Positions 12,799 through 22,200 of a stretch of DNA of 64,000 nt are shown one piece after another. The position numbers and the translations under genes were made by a program. Numbering within the stretch: position 1 is the stretch's first letter; every line of letters starts with the position of its first letter. This DNA is from Aristolochia californica (lineage: Eukaryota > Streptophyta > Magnoliopsida > Piperales > Aristolochiaceae). Where the stretch lies: assembly GCA_029961685.1 (NCBI GenBank), contig JARWKL010000002.1, positions 22,102,908-22,166,907 of the forward strand, written 5' to 3'. The notes below the pieces were generated by a model. The model saw only the letters and a list, made by a program, of their open reading frames with translations. It did not search any database and had not been told where the DNA came from.

Positions 12799-12920
12799 TG
12801 TTACGGTCCCTAGCCATGGATCTAGTAACTCGGCGAGTTGAATATGAATCCAGCACTGTTTGAGGGTTTCTTATCACGTTTTTCTGAAAAGAACTCTCTT
12901 ATACTTCTCCTTTCACGTTA

Positions 12921-13200
12921 GGAATGAAAAGGATTTTCCTTTTCTCAGTTATAGATGCAACAAGCAAGTTAAAGGACTGTTTAAGCACTCAAATATGAAA
13001 CCCCTCTTTTATGATTCAAGACAAGAGGGTTTTACTTGCTGTAATGACTCAAGAACAACCCCTTTCCCTTTACTGAATTCATTCCCCTTGAAAAGAAGTT
13101 TCCTTTTCTTAATTATGAATGAACCCAGCTAGTTAAGGAAGCTCCTTGAGGCCCCAACGTGGAACCCCCTTTCTTATGGCTCACGTCAAGGTAGGGTATC
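12921..13200. repeat. Imperfect direct repeat inside the LTR
   Basis: The stretch from about 12921 to 13033 resembles that from about 13091 to 13200. Both carry a TTTCCTTTTCT core, then an AAGTTAAAGG or TAGTTAAGG segment, then GAAACCCCTC or GAACCCCCTT followed by TTATG. Similarity is moderate with gaps, so an old duplication within the LTR is likely but not certain. Confidence 0.45.
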
Positions 13201-13274
13201 CAATTTTATGCAGCACTGGTTCCTTACGTAAAAGAGAAACATAAATCTAATCTTAATGCTTGGAATAAGATTAG

Positions 13275-13316
13275 CAAATACCTCTTGACATCAACACCAA
13301 TCCCGCAACCAGAATT
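13275..13316. repeat. 42-bp direct repeat in the LTR, first copy
   Basis: Starts CAAATACCTCTTGAC and ends GCAACCAGAATT. It recurs at 13354-13395 with two substitutions (CATC to CGTC, CCCG to CCAG), an offset of 79 bp. Short repeats in LTRs often lie in the regulatory U3 part, but no regulatory role can be shown here. Confidence 0.85.
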
Positions 13317-13353
13317 CGTCCTCCTTCCTGGTTAGCTCGCGCCAACCCTTCTC

Positions 13354-13395
13354 CAAATACCTCTTGACGTCAACACCAATCCAGCAACCAGAATT
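13354..13395. repeat. 42-bp direct repeat in the LTR, second copy
   Basis: Partner of the copy at 13275-13316, with two substitutions. The 37 bp between them (CGTCCTCCTTCC and onward) are unique. Confidence 0.85.
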
Positions 13396-13606
13396 TTCGT
13401 GAAAGAGATGACCTCTCTTGTAGCTCGAAAGAGAAAGGTAATTCCTCTTCCTTTTCCTTCCAAGATCTCCTCAAAGACTCCCCAATGGATGCAGCAAACC
13501 CCCAAGAGAGTTCACACCAAGAACCCTAGAATAGAGAGCCTAGAAGGAACCTAAATTACCCTAGATTATGCTAATTCCGAACTTGCTTTATTTCTCCATC
13601 CTTACC

Positions 13607-13617
13607 ACTTAAATAGG
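13607..13617 (-). promoter_or_regulatory. Possible TATA element of the LTR
   Basis: On the minus strand the sequence reads CTATTTAAGTGG, similar to plant TATA boxes, about 150 bp inside the LTR in the direction expected for element transcription. There is no other evidence of a promoter, and a match this short can arise by chance in AT-rich DNA. Confidence 0.25.
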
Positions 13618-13764
13618 GTAATTAACATCAACATAGGTTAGGGTTATAAAACCCAATTCTACCCCTACCTTTAAGTCTTATTACAAATCAATAAAATTCG
13701 AAATTAAAAGCAACATAAATAATAAAAGTAAAGAAGATGACTCAGTCTTATTGAGTCCATAACA

Positions 13765-13777
13765 TCTGCCCCCCCTT
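13765..13777 (-). other. Polypurine tract next to the LTR
   Basis: The minus strand reads AAGGGGGGGCAGA immediately before the LTR start TGTTA. A purine-rich primer site for plus-strand synthesis is required at this position in LTR retrotransposons. It fixes the orientation of the element and identifies the LTR as the 3' one. Confidence 0.7.
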
Positions 13778-13815
13778 GGAGATCGAGCTTGACCTCAAGC
13801 TCGGAAGCTAGGTAG
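13768..13815 (-). pseudogene. Remnant of the Pol C-terminus (Ty3/gypsy polyprotein tail)
   Basis: About 15 codons on the minus strand read LASELEVKLDLQGG, overlapping the polypurine tract. Polyproteins of plant Ty3/gypsy elements commonly end in a similar LEDK..L.GG tail directly before the polypurine tract, so I read this as the last piece of integrase/Pol. It lies in a different frame from the Gag fragment that abuts it. That indicates a deletion joining the end of Gag to the end of Pol, removing protease through integrase. The match is short and made from memory of the family, so it is moderately supported. Confidence 0.5.
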
Positions 13816-14297
13816 ACCTGGTGAAAGTTGTCGAGCCGCACCCATTTTGCGTAGTTGTGGCCGATTGCTGCCCAGTAATGGCATGCAGGGAGATGTCCGG
13901 TGGTTCTTCCTCAATCATATCCTCTGTCACCTCGATATCCTCATCTTCAACCTTATCGATCAAAAACAATCTTTTGCACTGATGCCCAACCCGATATGGT
14001 TCATCACAACTGTAACATAGATTCTTAGCCCGTCGTTCCGCCATCTCAGCACTTGTCAATTTTTTTATATAAGGAGTTGTAGGATGACTAGATCTCAGAT
14101 CCCCTGTCAATGTAATACCCGGGTTGTTTCTCGGAGGAATGCGCTCCCCTGACCCTGGAGGTCGTCTGTGCTATGCCTGCTGTCGCAATTCTAAAGCACA
14201 AGCTATATTCATAGCGCTGGATAAGTCAACAGGTGCATAGAGCTCCACCTCAAGCTTTAAGGCCTCCGTCAGTCCTGCTGTAAATAGCGCAACTTGC
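13808..14297 (-). pseudogene. Gag fragment with CCHC-type zinc knuckle, Ty3/gypsy retrotransposon, broken
   Basis: A minus-strand frame of about 163 codons from the satellite junction to a stop at 13808. In order: a helical Gag segment (FTAGLTEALKLEVEL near its start), an in-frame TAG at 14171-14173, a basic proline-rich linker (RRPPGSG), an acidic/basic stretch with EMAERRAKNLC, then the zinc knuckle CYSCDEPYRVGHQC (13976-14017) followed by KRLFLI, an acidic linker (VEDEDIEVTEDMIEEE) and ISLHAITG. In this family that last motif stands at the junction between Gag and the aspartic protease. The protease itself is absent. Gag normally forms the particle and binds element RNA through the knuckle. 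The stop and the missing N-terminus make this copy non-functional. No ATG suits the downstream part as a start. Confidence 0.8.
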
Positions 14298-14342
14298 TGA
14301 TCCAAAAATGGCCTATTGATCCAAGTGGCCTATTGATCCAAA
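14298..14342. other. Retroelement/satellite junction with 17-bp tandem duplication
   Basis: Where Gag meets the reversed satellite, the sequence starts TGATCCAAAAA (a satellite motif). It then carries TGGCCTATTGATCCA twice at 17-bp spacing (14309-14323 and 14326-14340) before normal satellite resumes. Both copies share TATTGATCC instead of the usual TAGTGATCC, so one was copied from the other. Such short templated duplications are typical of end-joining repair. TGATCC at the edge may be the microhomology used, which is an inference. Confidence 0.65.
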
Positions 14343-17300
14343 AATTACGGGGAGTAGAAAAAGTTAAATTCTCCAGTGGTTGGATATTTACCAGAGTCAA
14401 ACAACCCACTTTTTGCCTGTCCTTAAAAATCACAAATGCTTTTTGGAATTATCTCTCTCAGCATTTGTGCATTTCCATTTTGGATGTTCAAATTTTTTTT
14501 TTTCAGATCCAAACTTGAGTTTCCACTCTCCCATTTTTCCTCGTTAACAAAAAAGATATAAGATCGCAACAAAATGAAAATTTTAGAGTTCATGTGTGGA
14601 AAAATTTTTGAAAACTATAATAAATAGAAAATTATTTCACGCACTAAAAATGAACCCCAAAATCCATGTTTGGGAAATACCACTAGAACAACCCCCTAAG
14701 AATAACTTGGTGGAATTTTATAGGAAAGAGACTTCTAACTGATCCCAACATGCTTTAAGTGTGGTGGATGTGCATGCCACAAGCATGTTGAGGATGCAAG
14801 TGGCCTAGTGATCCAAAAATTAGGGGGAGTAGAAAAAGTTAAATTCTCAAGTGGTTTGATATTTACTAGAGCCAAACAACCCACTTTTTGCCTATCCTTA
14901 AAAATCACAAATGCTTTTTCGAATTATCTCTCTCAGCATTTGTGCATTTCCATTTTGGATGATCAATTTTTTTTTTCAGATCCTAACTTGAGTTTCCTCT
15001 CTCCTATTTTTCCTCGAAAACAAAAAAGATATAAGATCGCAACAAAATGAAAATTTTAGAGTTCGTTCATGTGTGCAAAAAAATATGAAATCTACAATAA
15101 ATAGAAAATTATTTCACGCACTAAAAATGAACCCCAAAATCCATGTTTGGGAAATTCCAATAGTACAACCCCTTAATAATAGCTTGGTGGAATTTTATAG
15201 GAAAGAGACTTCTAACCGATCCAAACATGCTTTAAGTGTGGTGGATGTGCATGCAACAAGCATGTTGAGGATGCAAGTGGCCTAGTGATCCAAAAATTAG
15301 GGGGAGTAGAAAAAGTCAAATTCTCAAGTGGTTCGATATTTACCAGAGCCAAACAACCCACTTTTTACCTATCCTTAAAAATCACAGATGCTTTTGGGAA
15401 TTACCTCTCTCAGCATTTGTGCATTTCCATTTTGGATGTTCAATATTTTTTTTTCAGATCCTAACTTGAGTTTCCACTCTCCCATTTTTCTTCTTAAACA
15501 AAAAAGATATAAGATCGCAACAAAATGAAAATTTTAGAGTTCATGTGTGCAAAAAAATTTGAAAACTATAATAAAGAGAAAATTATTTCACGCACTAAAA
15601 ATGAACCCCAAAATCAATGTTTGGGAAAGTCCACTAGTACAACCCCCTAATAATAGCTTGGTGGAATTTTATAGGAAAGAGACATCGAACTGATCCCAAC
15701 ATGCTTTAAGTGTGGTGGATGGGCATGGCCCAAGCATGTTGAGGATGCAAGTGGCGTAGTGATCCAAAAATTAGGGGGAGTAGAAAAAAGCTAAATTCTC
15801 AAGTGCTTGGATATTTATCAGTGCCAAACAACCCACTTTTTGCCTATCCTTAAAAATCACAGATGCTTTTAGGAATTATCTCTCTCAACATTTGTGCATT
15901 TCTATTTTGGATGTTAAATTTTTTTTTTCAGATCCAAACTTGAGTTTCCACTCTCCCATTTTTCCTCGTAAAAGAAAATGATATAAGATCGCAACAAAAT
16001 GAAAATTTAAGAATTCATGAGTGCAATAAAATTTGAAAACTAAAATAAATAGAAAAATGAAACCCAAAATCAATGTTTGGGAAATTCCACATTTACAACC
16101 CACTAATAATAGCTTGGTGGAATTTTATAGGAAAGAGACTTCTAACTGATCCCAACATGCTTTAAGTGTGGTGGATGTGCATCCCACAAGCATGTTGAGG
16201 ATGCAAGTAGCCTTGTGATCCAAAAATTAGGGGGAGTCGAAAAAGTTAAATTCTCAAGTGGTTGGATATTTACCAGAGCAAAACAACCCACTTTTTGCGT
16301 ATCCATAAAAATCACAGATGCTTTTAGGAATTATCTCTCTCAGCATTTATGCATTTCCATTTTGGATGTTCAAATTTTTTTTTTCAGATCCAAATTTGAG
16401 TTTCCACTCTCCCATTTTTCCTCGTAAACAAAAAAGATATAAGATCGCAACAAAGTGAAAATTTTAGAGTTCATGTGTGTAAAATAATTTGAAAACTACA
16501 ATAAATAGAAAATTATTTCATGCACTAAAAATGAACCCCAAAATCCATGTTCTGGAAATTCCAATAGTACAACCCCCTAATATTAGCTTGGTGGAATTTT
16601 CTTGGAAAGAGACTTCTAACTGATCCCAACATGCTTTAAGTGTGGTGGATATTTACCAGTGCTAAACAACCCACTTTTTGCCTACCCTTAAAAATCACAG
16701 ATGCTTTTTGGAATTATGTCTCTCAGCATTTGTGCATTTCCATTTTTGGATGTTCAATTTTTTTTTTTTCAGATCCAAACTTAAGTTTCCACTCTCCCAT
16801 TTTTCCACATAAACAAAAAAGATATAAGATTGCAACAAAAAGAAAATTTTAGAGTTCAAGTGTGCAATGAAAACTATAATAAATAGAAAATTATTTCACA
16901 CACTCAAAATGAACCCCAAAATCCATTTTTTGCAAATTCCACTTGTACAACACCCTAATAATACCTTGCTGGAATTTTATAGGAAAGAGACTTCTAATTG
17001 ATCCAAACATGCTTTAAGTTTGGTCGATGTGCATGGCACAAGCATGTTGAGGATGCAAGTGGCCTAGAGGCCCAAAAATTAGGGGGAGTAGAAAAAGTTA
17101 AATTCTCAAGTGGTTGGATATTTACCAGAGCCGAACAACCCACTTTTTGCCTATCCTTAAAAATCACAGATGTTTTTGGAATTATCTCTCTCAACATTTG
17201 TGCATTTCCATTTTGGATGTTCAAATTTTTTTTTTTTAGATCCAAACTTGAGTTTCCACTCTCCCATTTTTCCTCGAAAACAAAAAAGATATAAGATCTC

Positions 17301-19280
17301 AAAAAAATGAAAAATTTAGAGTTCATGTGTGGAAATTTTTTTGAAAACTATAAGAAATAGAAGTTAATTTCACGCACGAAAAATGAACCCAAAAATCCAT
17401 GTTTGGGAACTTCCACTAGTACAACCCCTTAATAATAGCTTGGTAGAATTTTATAGGAAAGAGACTTCTAACTGATCCCAACATGCTTTAAGTGTGGTGG
17501 ATATGCATCCCACAAGCATGTTAAAGATGCAAGTGGCTTAGTGATCCAAAAATTAGGGGGAGTAGAAAAAGTTAAATTCTCAAGTAGTTGGATATTTACC
17601 AGAGCCAAACAACCCAATTTTTGCCTTTCCTTAAAAATCACAGATGCTTTTTGGAATTATCTCTCTCAGCATATGTGCATTTCCATTTTTGATGTTCAAA
17701 TTTTTTTTTTCAGATCCAAACTTGAGTTTCCACTCTCCCATTTTCCTCGTAAACAAAAAAGATTTAAGTTCGCAACAAAATGAAAATTTTAAAGTTCATG
17801 TGTGCAAAATAATTTCAAAACTATTATAAATAAAAAATTATTTCACGCACTAAAAATGAACCCAAAAATCCATGTTTGGGAAATTCCAAAAGTACAACCC
17901 CCTAATAATAGCTTGGTGAAATTTTATAGGAAAGAGACTTCTAACTGATCCCAACATGCTTTAAGAGTGGTGGATGTGCATGCCATAAGCATGTTGAGGA
18001 TATAAGTGGCCTAGTGATCCAGAAATTAGGGGGAGTAGAAAAAGTCAAATTCTCAAGTGGTTGGATATTTACCAGAGCCAAACAACCCACTTTTTGCCTA
18101 TCCTTAAAAATCACAGATACTTTTCTTAATTATCTCTCTCTGCATTTGTGCATTTCCATTTTGGATGTTCAAATTTTTTTTTTTCAGATCCAAACTTGAG
18201 TTTCCACTCTCCCATTTTTCCTCGTAAACAAAAAAGATATAAGATCACAACAAAAAGAAAATTTTAGAGTTCATGTGTGGAAAAAAATTTGAAAACTATA
18301 TTAAATAGAAAATTATTTCACGCACTTAAAATGAACCCCAAAATCCATGTTTGGGAAATTCCACTAGTACAACCCCCTAATAATAGCTTGGTAGAATTTT
18401 ATAGGAAAGAGACTTCTAACTGATCCCAACATGCTTTAAGTGTGGTGGATGTGCATGCCACAAGCATTTTGAGGATGCAAGTGGCCTAGTGATCCAAAAA
18501 TTAGGGGGAATAGAAAAAGTTAAATTCTCAAGTGGTTGGATATTTACCAGAGCCAAACAACCCACTTTTTGCCTATCCTTAAAAATCACAGAGTCTTTTT
18601 GGAATTATCTTTCTCAGCATTTGTGCATTTCCAGTTTGGATGTTCAATTTTTTTTTTTTTTCAAATCCAAACATGAGTTTCCCCTCTCCCATTTTTCCTC
18701 GTAAACAAAAAAGATATAAGATCGCAACAAAATCAAAATTTTAGAGTTCTTGTGTGGAAAACAATTTGAAAACTATAATAAATAAAAAATTATTTCACGC
18801 ACGAAAAATGAACCCCAAAATCCATGTGTGGGAAATTCCACTAGTTTAACCCCATAATAATAGTTTGGTAGAATTTTATAGGAAAGAGACTTCTAACTGA
18901 TCCCAACATGCTTTAAGTGTGGTGGATGTGCATGCCACAAGCATGTAGAGGATGCAAGTGGCCTAGTGTTCCAAAAATTAGGGGTAGTAGAAAAAGTTAA
19001 ATTCTCACGTGGTTGGATATTTACCAGAGCCAAACAACCCACTTTTTGCCTATCCTTAAAAATCACAGATGCTTTTTTGAATTATCTTTCTCAGCATTTG
19101 TGCATTTCCATTTTGGATGTTCAATTTTTTTTTCAGATCCTAACTTGAGTTTCCACTCTCCCATTTTTCCTCGTAAACAAAAAAGATATAAGATCGCAAC
19201 AAAATGAAAATTTTAGAGTTCATGTGAGCAAAAAAATTTGAAAACTATAATAAATAGAAAATTATTTCACGCACTAAAAA
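14343..19280 (-). repeat. Block II left part: diverged units without clear higher order
   Basis: About ten units. Several have private small deletions, for example near 16053 (the TTATTTCACGC stretch before the ACCCCAAAAT motif is missing) and near 16867. The unit at about 15061 carries an extra CGAA-type insertion (GTTCGTTCATG) otherwise seen by me only at the start of block III. A long T run of about 14 occurs at 18648. Confidence 0.8.
16635..16665 (-). repeat. Unit with internal deletion of about 88 bp
   Basis: At about 16645 the sequence passes from AAGTGTGGTGGAT straight into ATTTACCAG, skipping the anchor dyad, the GGCCTAGTGATCC motif and the GGGGGAGTAGAAAAAG stretch. The flanks GTGGTGGAT and GTGGTTGGAT are nearly the same, so the deletion probably arose by recombination or slippage between them. 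Confidence 0.75.
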
Positions 19281-22200
19281 TGAACCCCAAAGTCCATGTT
19301 TGGGAAATTTCACTAGTACAACCCCCTAATAATAGCTTGGTGGAATTTTATAGGAAAGAGACTTCTAACTGATCCCAACATGCTTTAAGTGTGGTGGATG
19401 TGCATGCCACAAGCATGTTGAGGATGCAAGTGGCCTAGTGATGAAAAAATTAGGGGGAGTAGAAACAATTAAATTCTCAAGTGGTTGGATATTTACTAGA
19501 GCCAAACAACCCACTTTTTACCTATCCTTAAAAATTACAGATGCTTTTTGGAATTATCTCTCTCAGCATTTGTGCATTTCCATTTTGGATGTTCAATTTT
19601 TTTTTTCAGATCCAAACTTGAGTTTCCACTCTGCCATTTTTCCTCGAAAACAAAAAAGATATAAGATCGCAACAAAATGAAAATTTTAGAGTTTATGTGT
19701 GCATAAAAAATGAAAACTATATTAAATAGAAAATTATTTCACGCACTAAAAATGACCCCCAAAATCCATGTTTGGGAAATTCCACTAGTACAACCCCCTA
19801 ATAATAGCTTGGTGGAATTTTATAGGAAAGAGACTTCTAACTGATCCCAACATGCTTTAAGTGTGGTGGATGTGCATGCCACAAGCATGTTGAGGATGCA
19901 AGTGGCCTACTGAGCAAAAAATTAGGGGGAGTAGAAAAAGATATATTCTCAAGTGGTTGGATATTTACCAGAGCCAAACAACCCACTTTTTGCCTATCCT
20001 TAAAAATCACATATGCTTTTTGGAATTTTCTCTCTCAGCATTTGTGCATTTCCATTTTTGATGTTCAAATTTTTTTTTTTTCATATCCTAACTTGAGTTT
20101 CCATCTCCCATTTTTCCTCGTAAACAAAAAAGATATAAGATCGCAACAAAAGGAAAAATATAGAGTTCATGTGTGCAAAAAAATTTGAAAACTAATAATA
20201 AATAGAAAATTATTTCACCCACTAAAAATGATACCCAAAATCCATGTTTGGGAAATTCCACTAGTACAACCCCCTAATAATAGCTTGGTGGAATTTTATA
20301 GGAAAGAGACTTCTAACTGATCCCAAAAATGCTTTAAGTGTGGTGGATGTGCATGCCACAAGCATGTTGAGGATGCAAGTGTCCTAGTGATCCAAAAATT
20401 AGGGGGAGTAGAAAGAGTTAAATTCTCAAGTGGTTGGATATTTACCAGATCAAAACAACCCACTTTTTGCCTATCCTTAAAAATCACAGATGCTTTTTGG
20501 AATTATCTCTCTCAGCATTTGTGCATTTCCATTTTGGATGTTCAAATTTTTTTTTTCAAATCCTAACTTGTGTTTCGACTCTCCCATTTTTCCTCGTAAA
20601 CAAAAAAGATATAAGATCGCAACAAAATGAAAATTTTAGAGTTGATGTGTGCAAAAAAATTTGAAAACGATAATAAATAGAAAATTATTTCACGCACTAA
20701 AAATGAACCCCAAAGTCCATGTTTGGGAAATTCCACTAGTACAACCCCCTAATAATAGCTTGGTGGAATTTTATAGGAAAGAGACTTCTAACTGATCCCA
20801 ACATGCTTTAAGTGTGGTGGATGTGCATGCCACAAGCATGTTGAGGATGCAAGTGGCCTAGTGATGAAAAAATTAGGGGGAGTAGAAACAATTAAATTTT
20901 CAAGTGGTTGGATATTTACTAGAGCCAAACAACCCACTTTTTACCTATCCTTAAAAATCACATATGCTTTTTGGAATTTTCTCTCTCAGCATTTGTGCAT
21001 TTCCATTTTTGATGTTCAATTTTTTTTTTCAGATCCAAACTTGAGTTTCCACTCTGCCATTTTTCCTCGAAAATAAAAAAGATATAAGATCGCAACAAAA
21101 TGAAAATTTTAGAGTTCATGTGTGCATAAAAAATGAAAACTACATTAAATAGAAAATTATTTCACGCACTAAAAATGACCCCAAAATCCATGTTTGGGAA
21201 ATTCCACTAGTACAACCCCCTAATAATAGTTTGGTGGAATTTTATAGGAAAGAGACTTCTAACTGATCCGAACATGCTTTAAGTGTGGTGGATGTGCATG
21301 GCACAAGCATGTTGAGGATGCAAGTGGCCTACTGAGCAAAAAATTAGGGGGAGTAGAAAAAGATAAATTCTCAAGTGGTTGGATATTTACCAGAGCCAAA
21401 CAACCCACTTTTTGCCTATCCTTAAAAATCACTGATGCTTTTTGGAATTATCTCTCTCAGCATTTGTGCATTTCCATTTTTTATGTTCAAATTTTTTTTT
21501 TTCAGATCCTAACTTGAGTTTCCATCTCCCATTTTTCCTCGTAAACAAAAACGATATAAGATCGCAACAAAATGAAAATTTTAGAGTTCATGTGTGCAAA
21601 AAAAATTGAAAACTATAATAAAGAGAAAAATATTTCACGCCCAAAAAATGAACCCCCTAATCTTTGTTTGGGAAAGTCCACTAGTACCACCCCCTAATAA
21701 TAGCTTGGTGGAATTTTATAGGAAAGGGATTTCTAACTGATCCCAACATGCTTTAAGTGAGGTGGATGTGCATGGCACAAGCATGTTGAGGATGCAAGTG
21801 CCCTAGCGATCGAAAAATTAGGGGGAGTAGAAAAAGTTAAATTCTCAAGTAGTTTGATATTTACCAGAGCCAAACAACCCACTTTTTGCCTATCCACAAA
21901 AATCACAGATGCTTTTTGGAATTATCTCTCTCAGGATTTGTGCATTTCCATTTTGGATGTTCAAATTTTTTTTTCAAATCCAAACTTGAGTGTCCACTCT
22001 CCCATTTTTCCTCGTAAACAAAAAAGATATTAGATCGCAACAAAATGAAAATTTTAGAGTTCATGTGTGCAAAAAAATTTGAAAACTATAATAAATAGAA
22101 AATTATTTCACGCACTAAAAAAGAACCCCAAAATCAATGTTTGGGAAATTCCACTTTAACAACCCACTAATAATAGCTTGGTGGAATTTTAAAAGAAAGA

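Larger units (their letters stand above)
12799..13764 (-). repeat. LTR (966 bp), 3' LTR of the truncated element
   Basis: On the plus strand it begins TGTTACGGTCC at 12799, directly after interrupted satellite, and ends GAGTCCATAACA at 13764. The ends form a 5-bp terminal inverted repeat TGTTA/TAACA with the canonical TG...CA of LTRs. A polypurine tract lies immediately outside the 13764 end, as expected for the start of a 3' LTR on the minus strand. Base composition and sequence differ completely from the satellite. It holds internal direct repeats and a possible TATA element. No second LTR is present in the window. An open frame at 12860-13132 on the plus strand runs against the element and I take it as chance. 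Confidence 0.8.
12799..14297 (-). mobile_element. Degenerate Ty3/gypsy-type LTR retrotransposon, minus strand, 5'-truncated and internally deleted
   Basis: This is the only non-satellite sequence in the window. Read on the minus strand it gives a Gag C-terminal fragment, a very short Pol C-terminal remnant, a polypurine tract and one LTR. The 5' LTR, primer-binding site, Gag N-terminus, protease, reverse transcriptase, RNase H and nearly all of integrase are absent, so it cannot move by itself. Ty3/gypsy assignment rests on the Gag zinc knuckle with the ISLHAITG motif after it and on the LEVKLDLQGG-like tail next to the polypurine tract. The satellite on its left is forward and on its right is reverse. 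A target-site duplication cannot be tested because the 5' end is missing. Confidence 0.8.

Noticed and set aside
12860..13132. 90-codon open frame on the plus strand inside the LTR
   Set aside because: It runs against the orientation of the element, lies in a repeat-rich LTR and shows no known motif.
14271..14300. Primer-binding site or 5' LTR of the element at the right junction
   Set aside because: The sequence there still reads as Gag and then changes directly to satellite. No second TGTTA...TAACA LTR or tRNA-complementary site is present.
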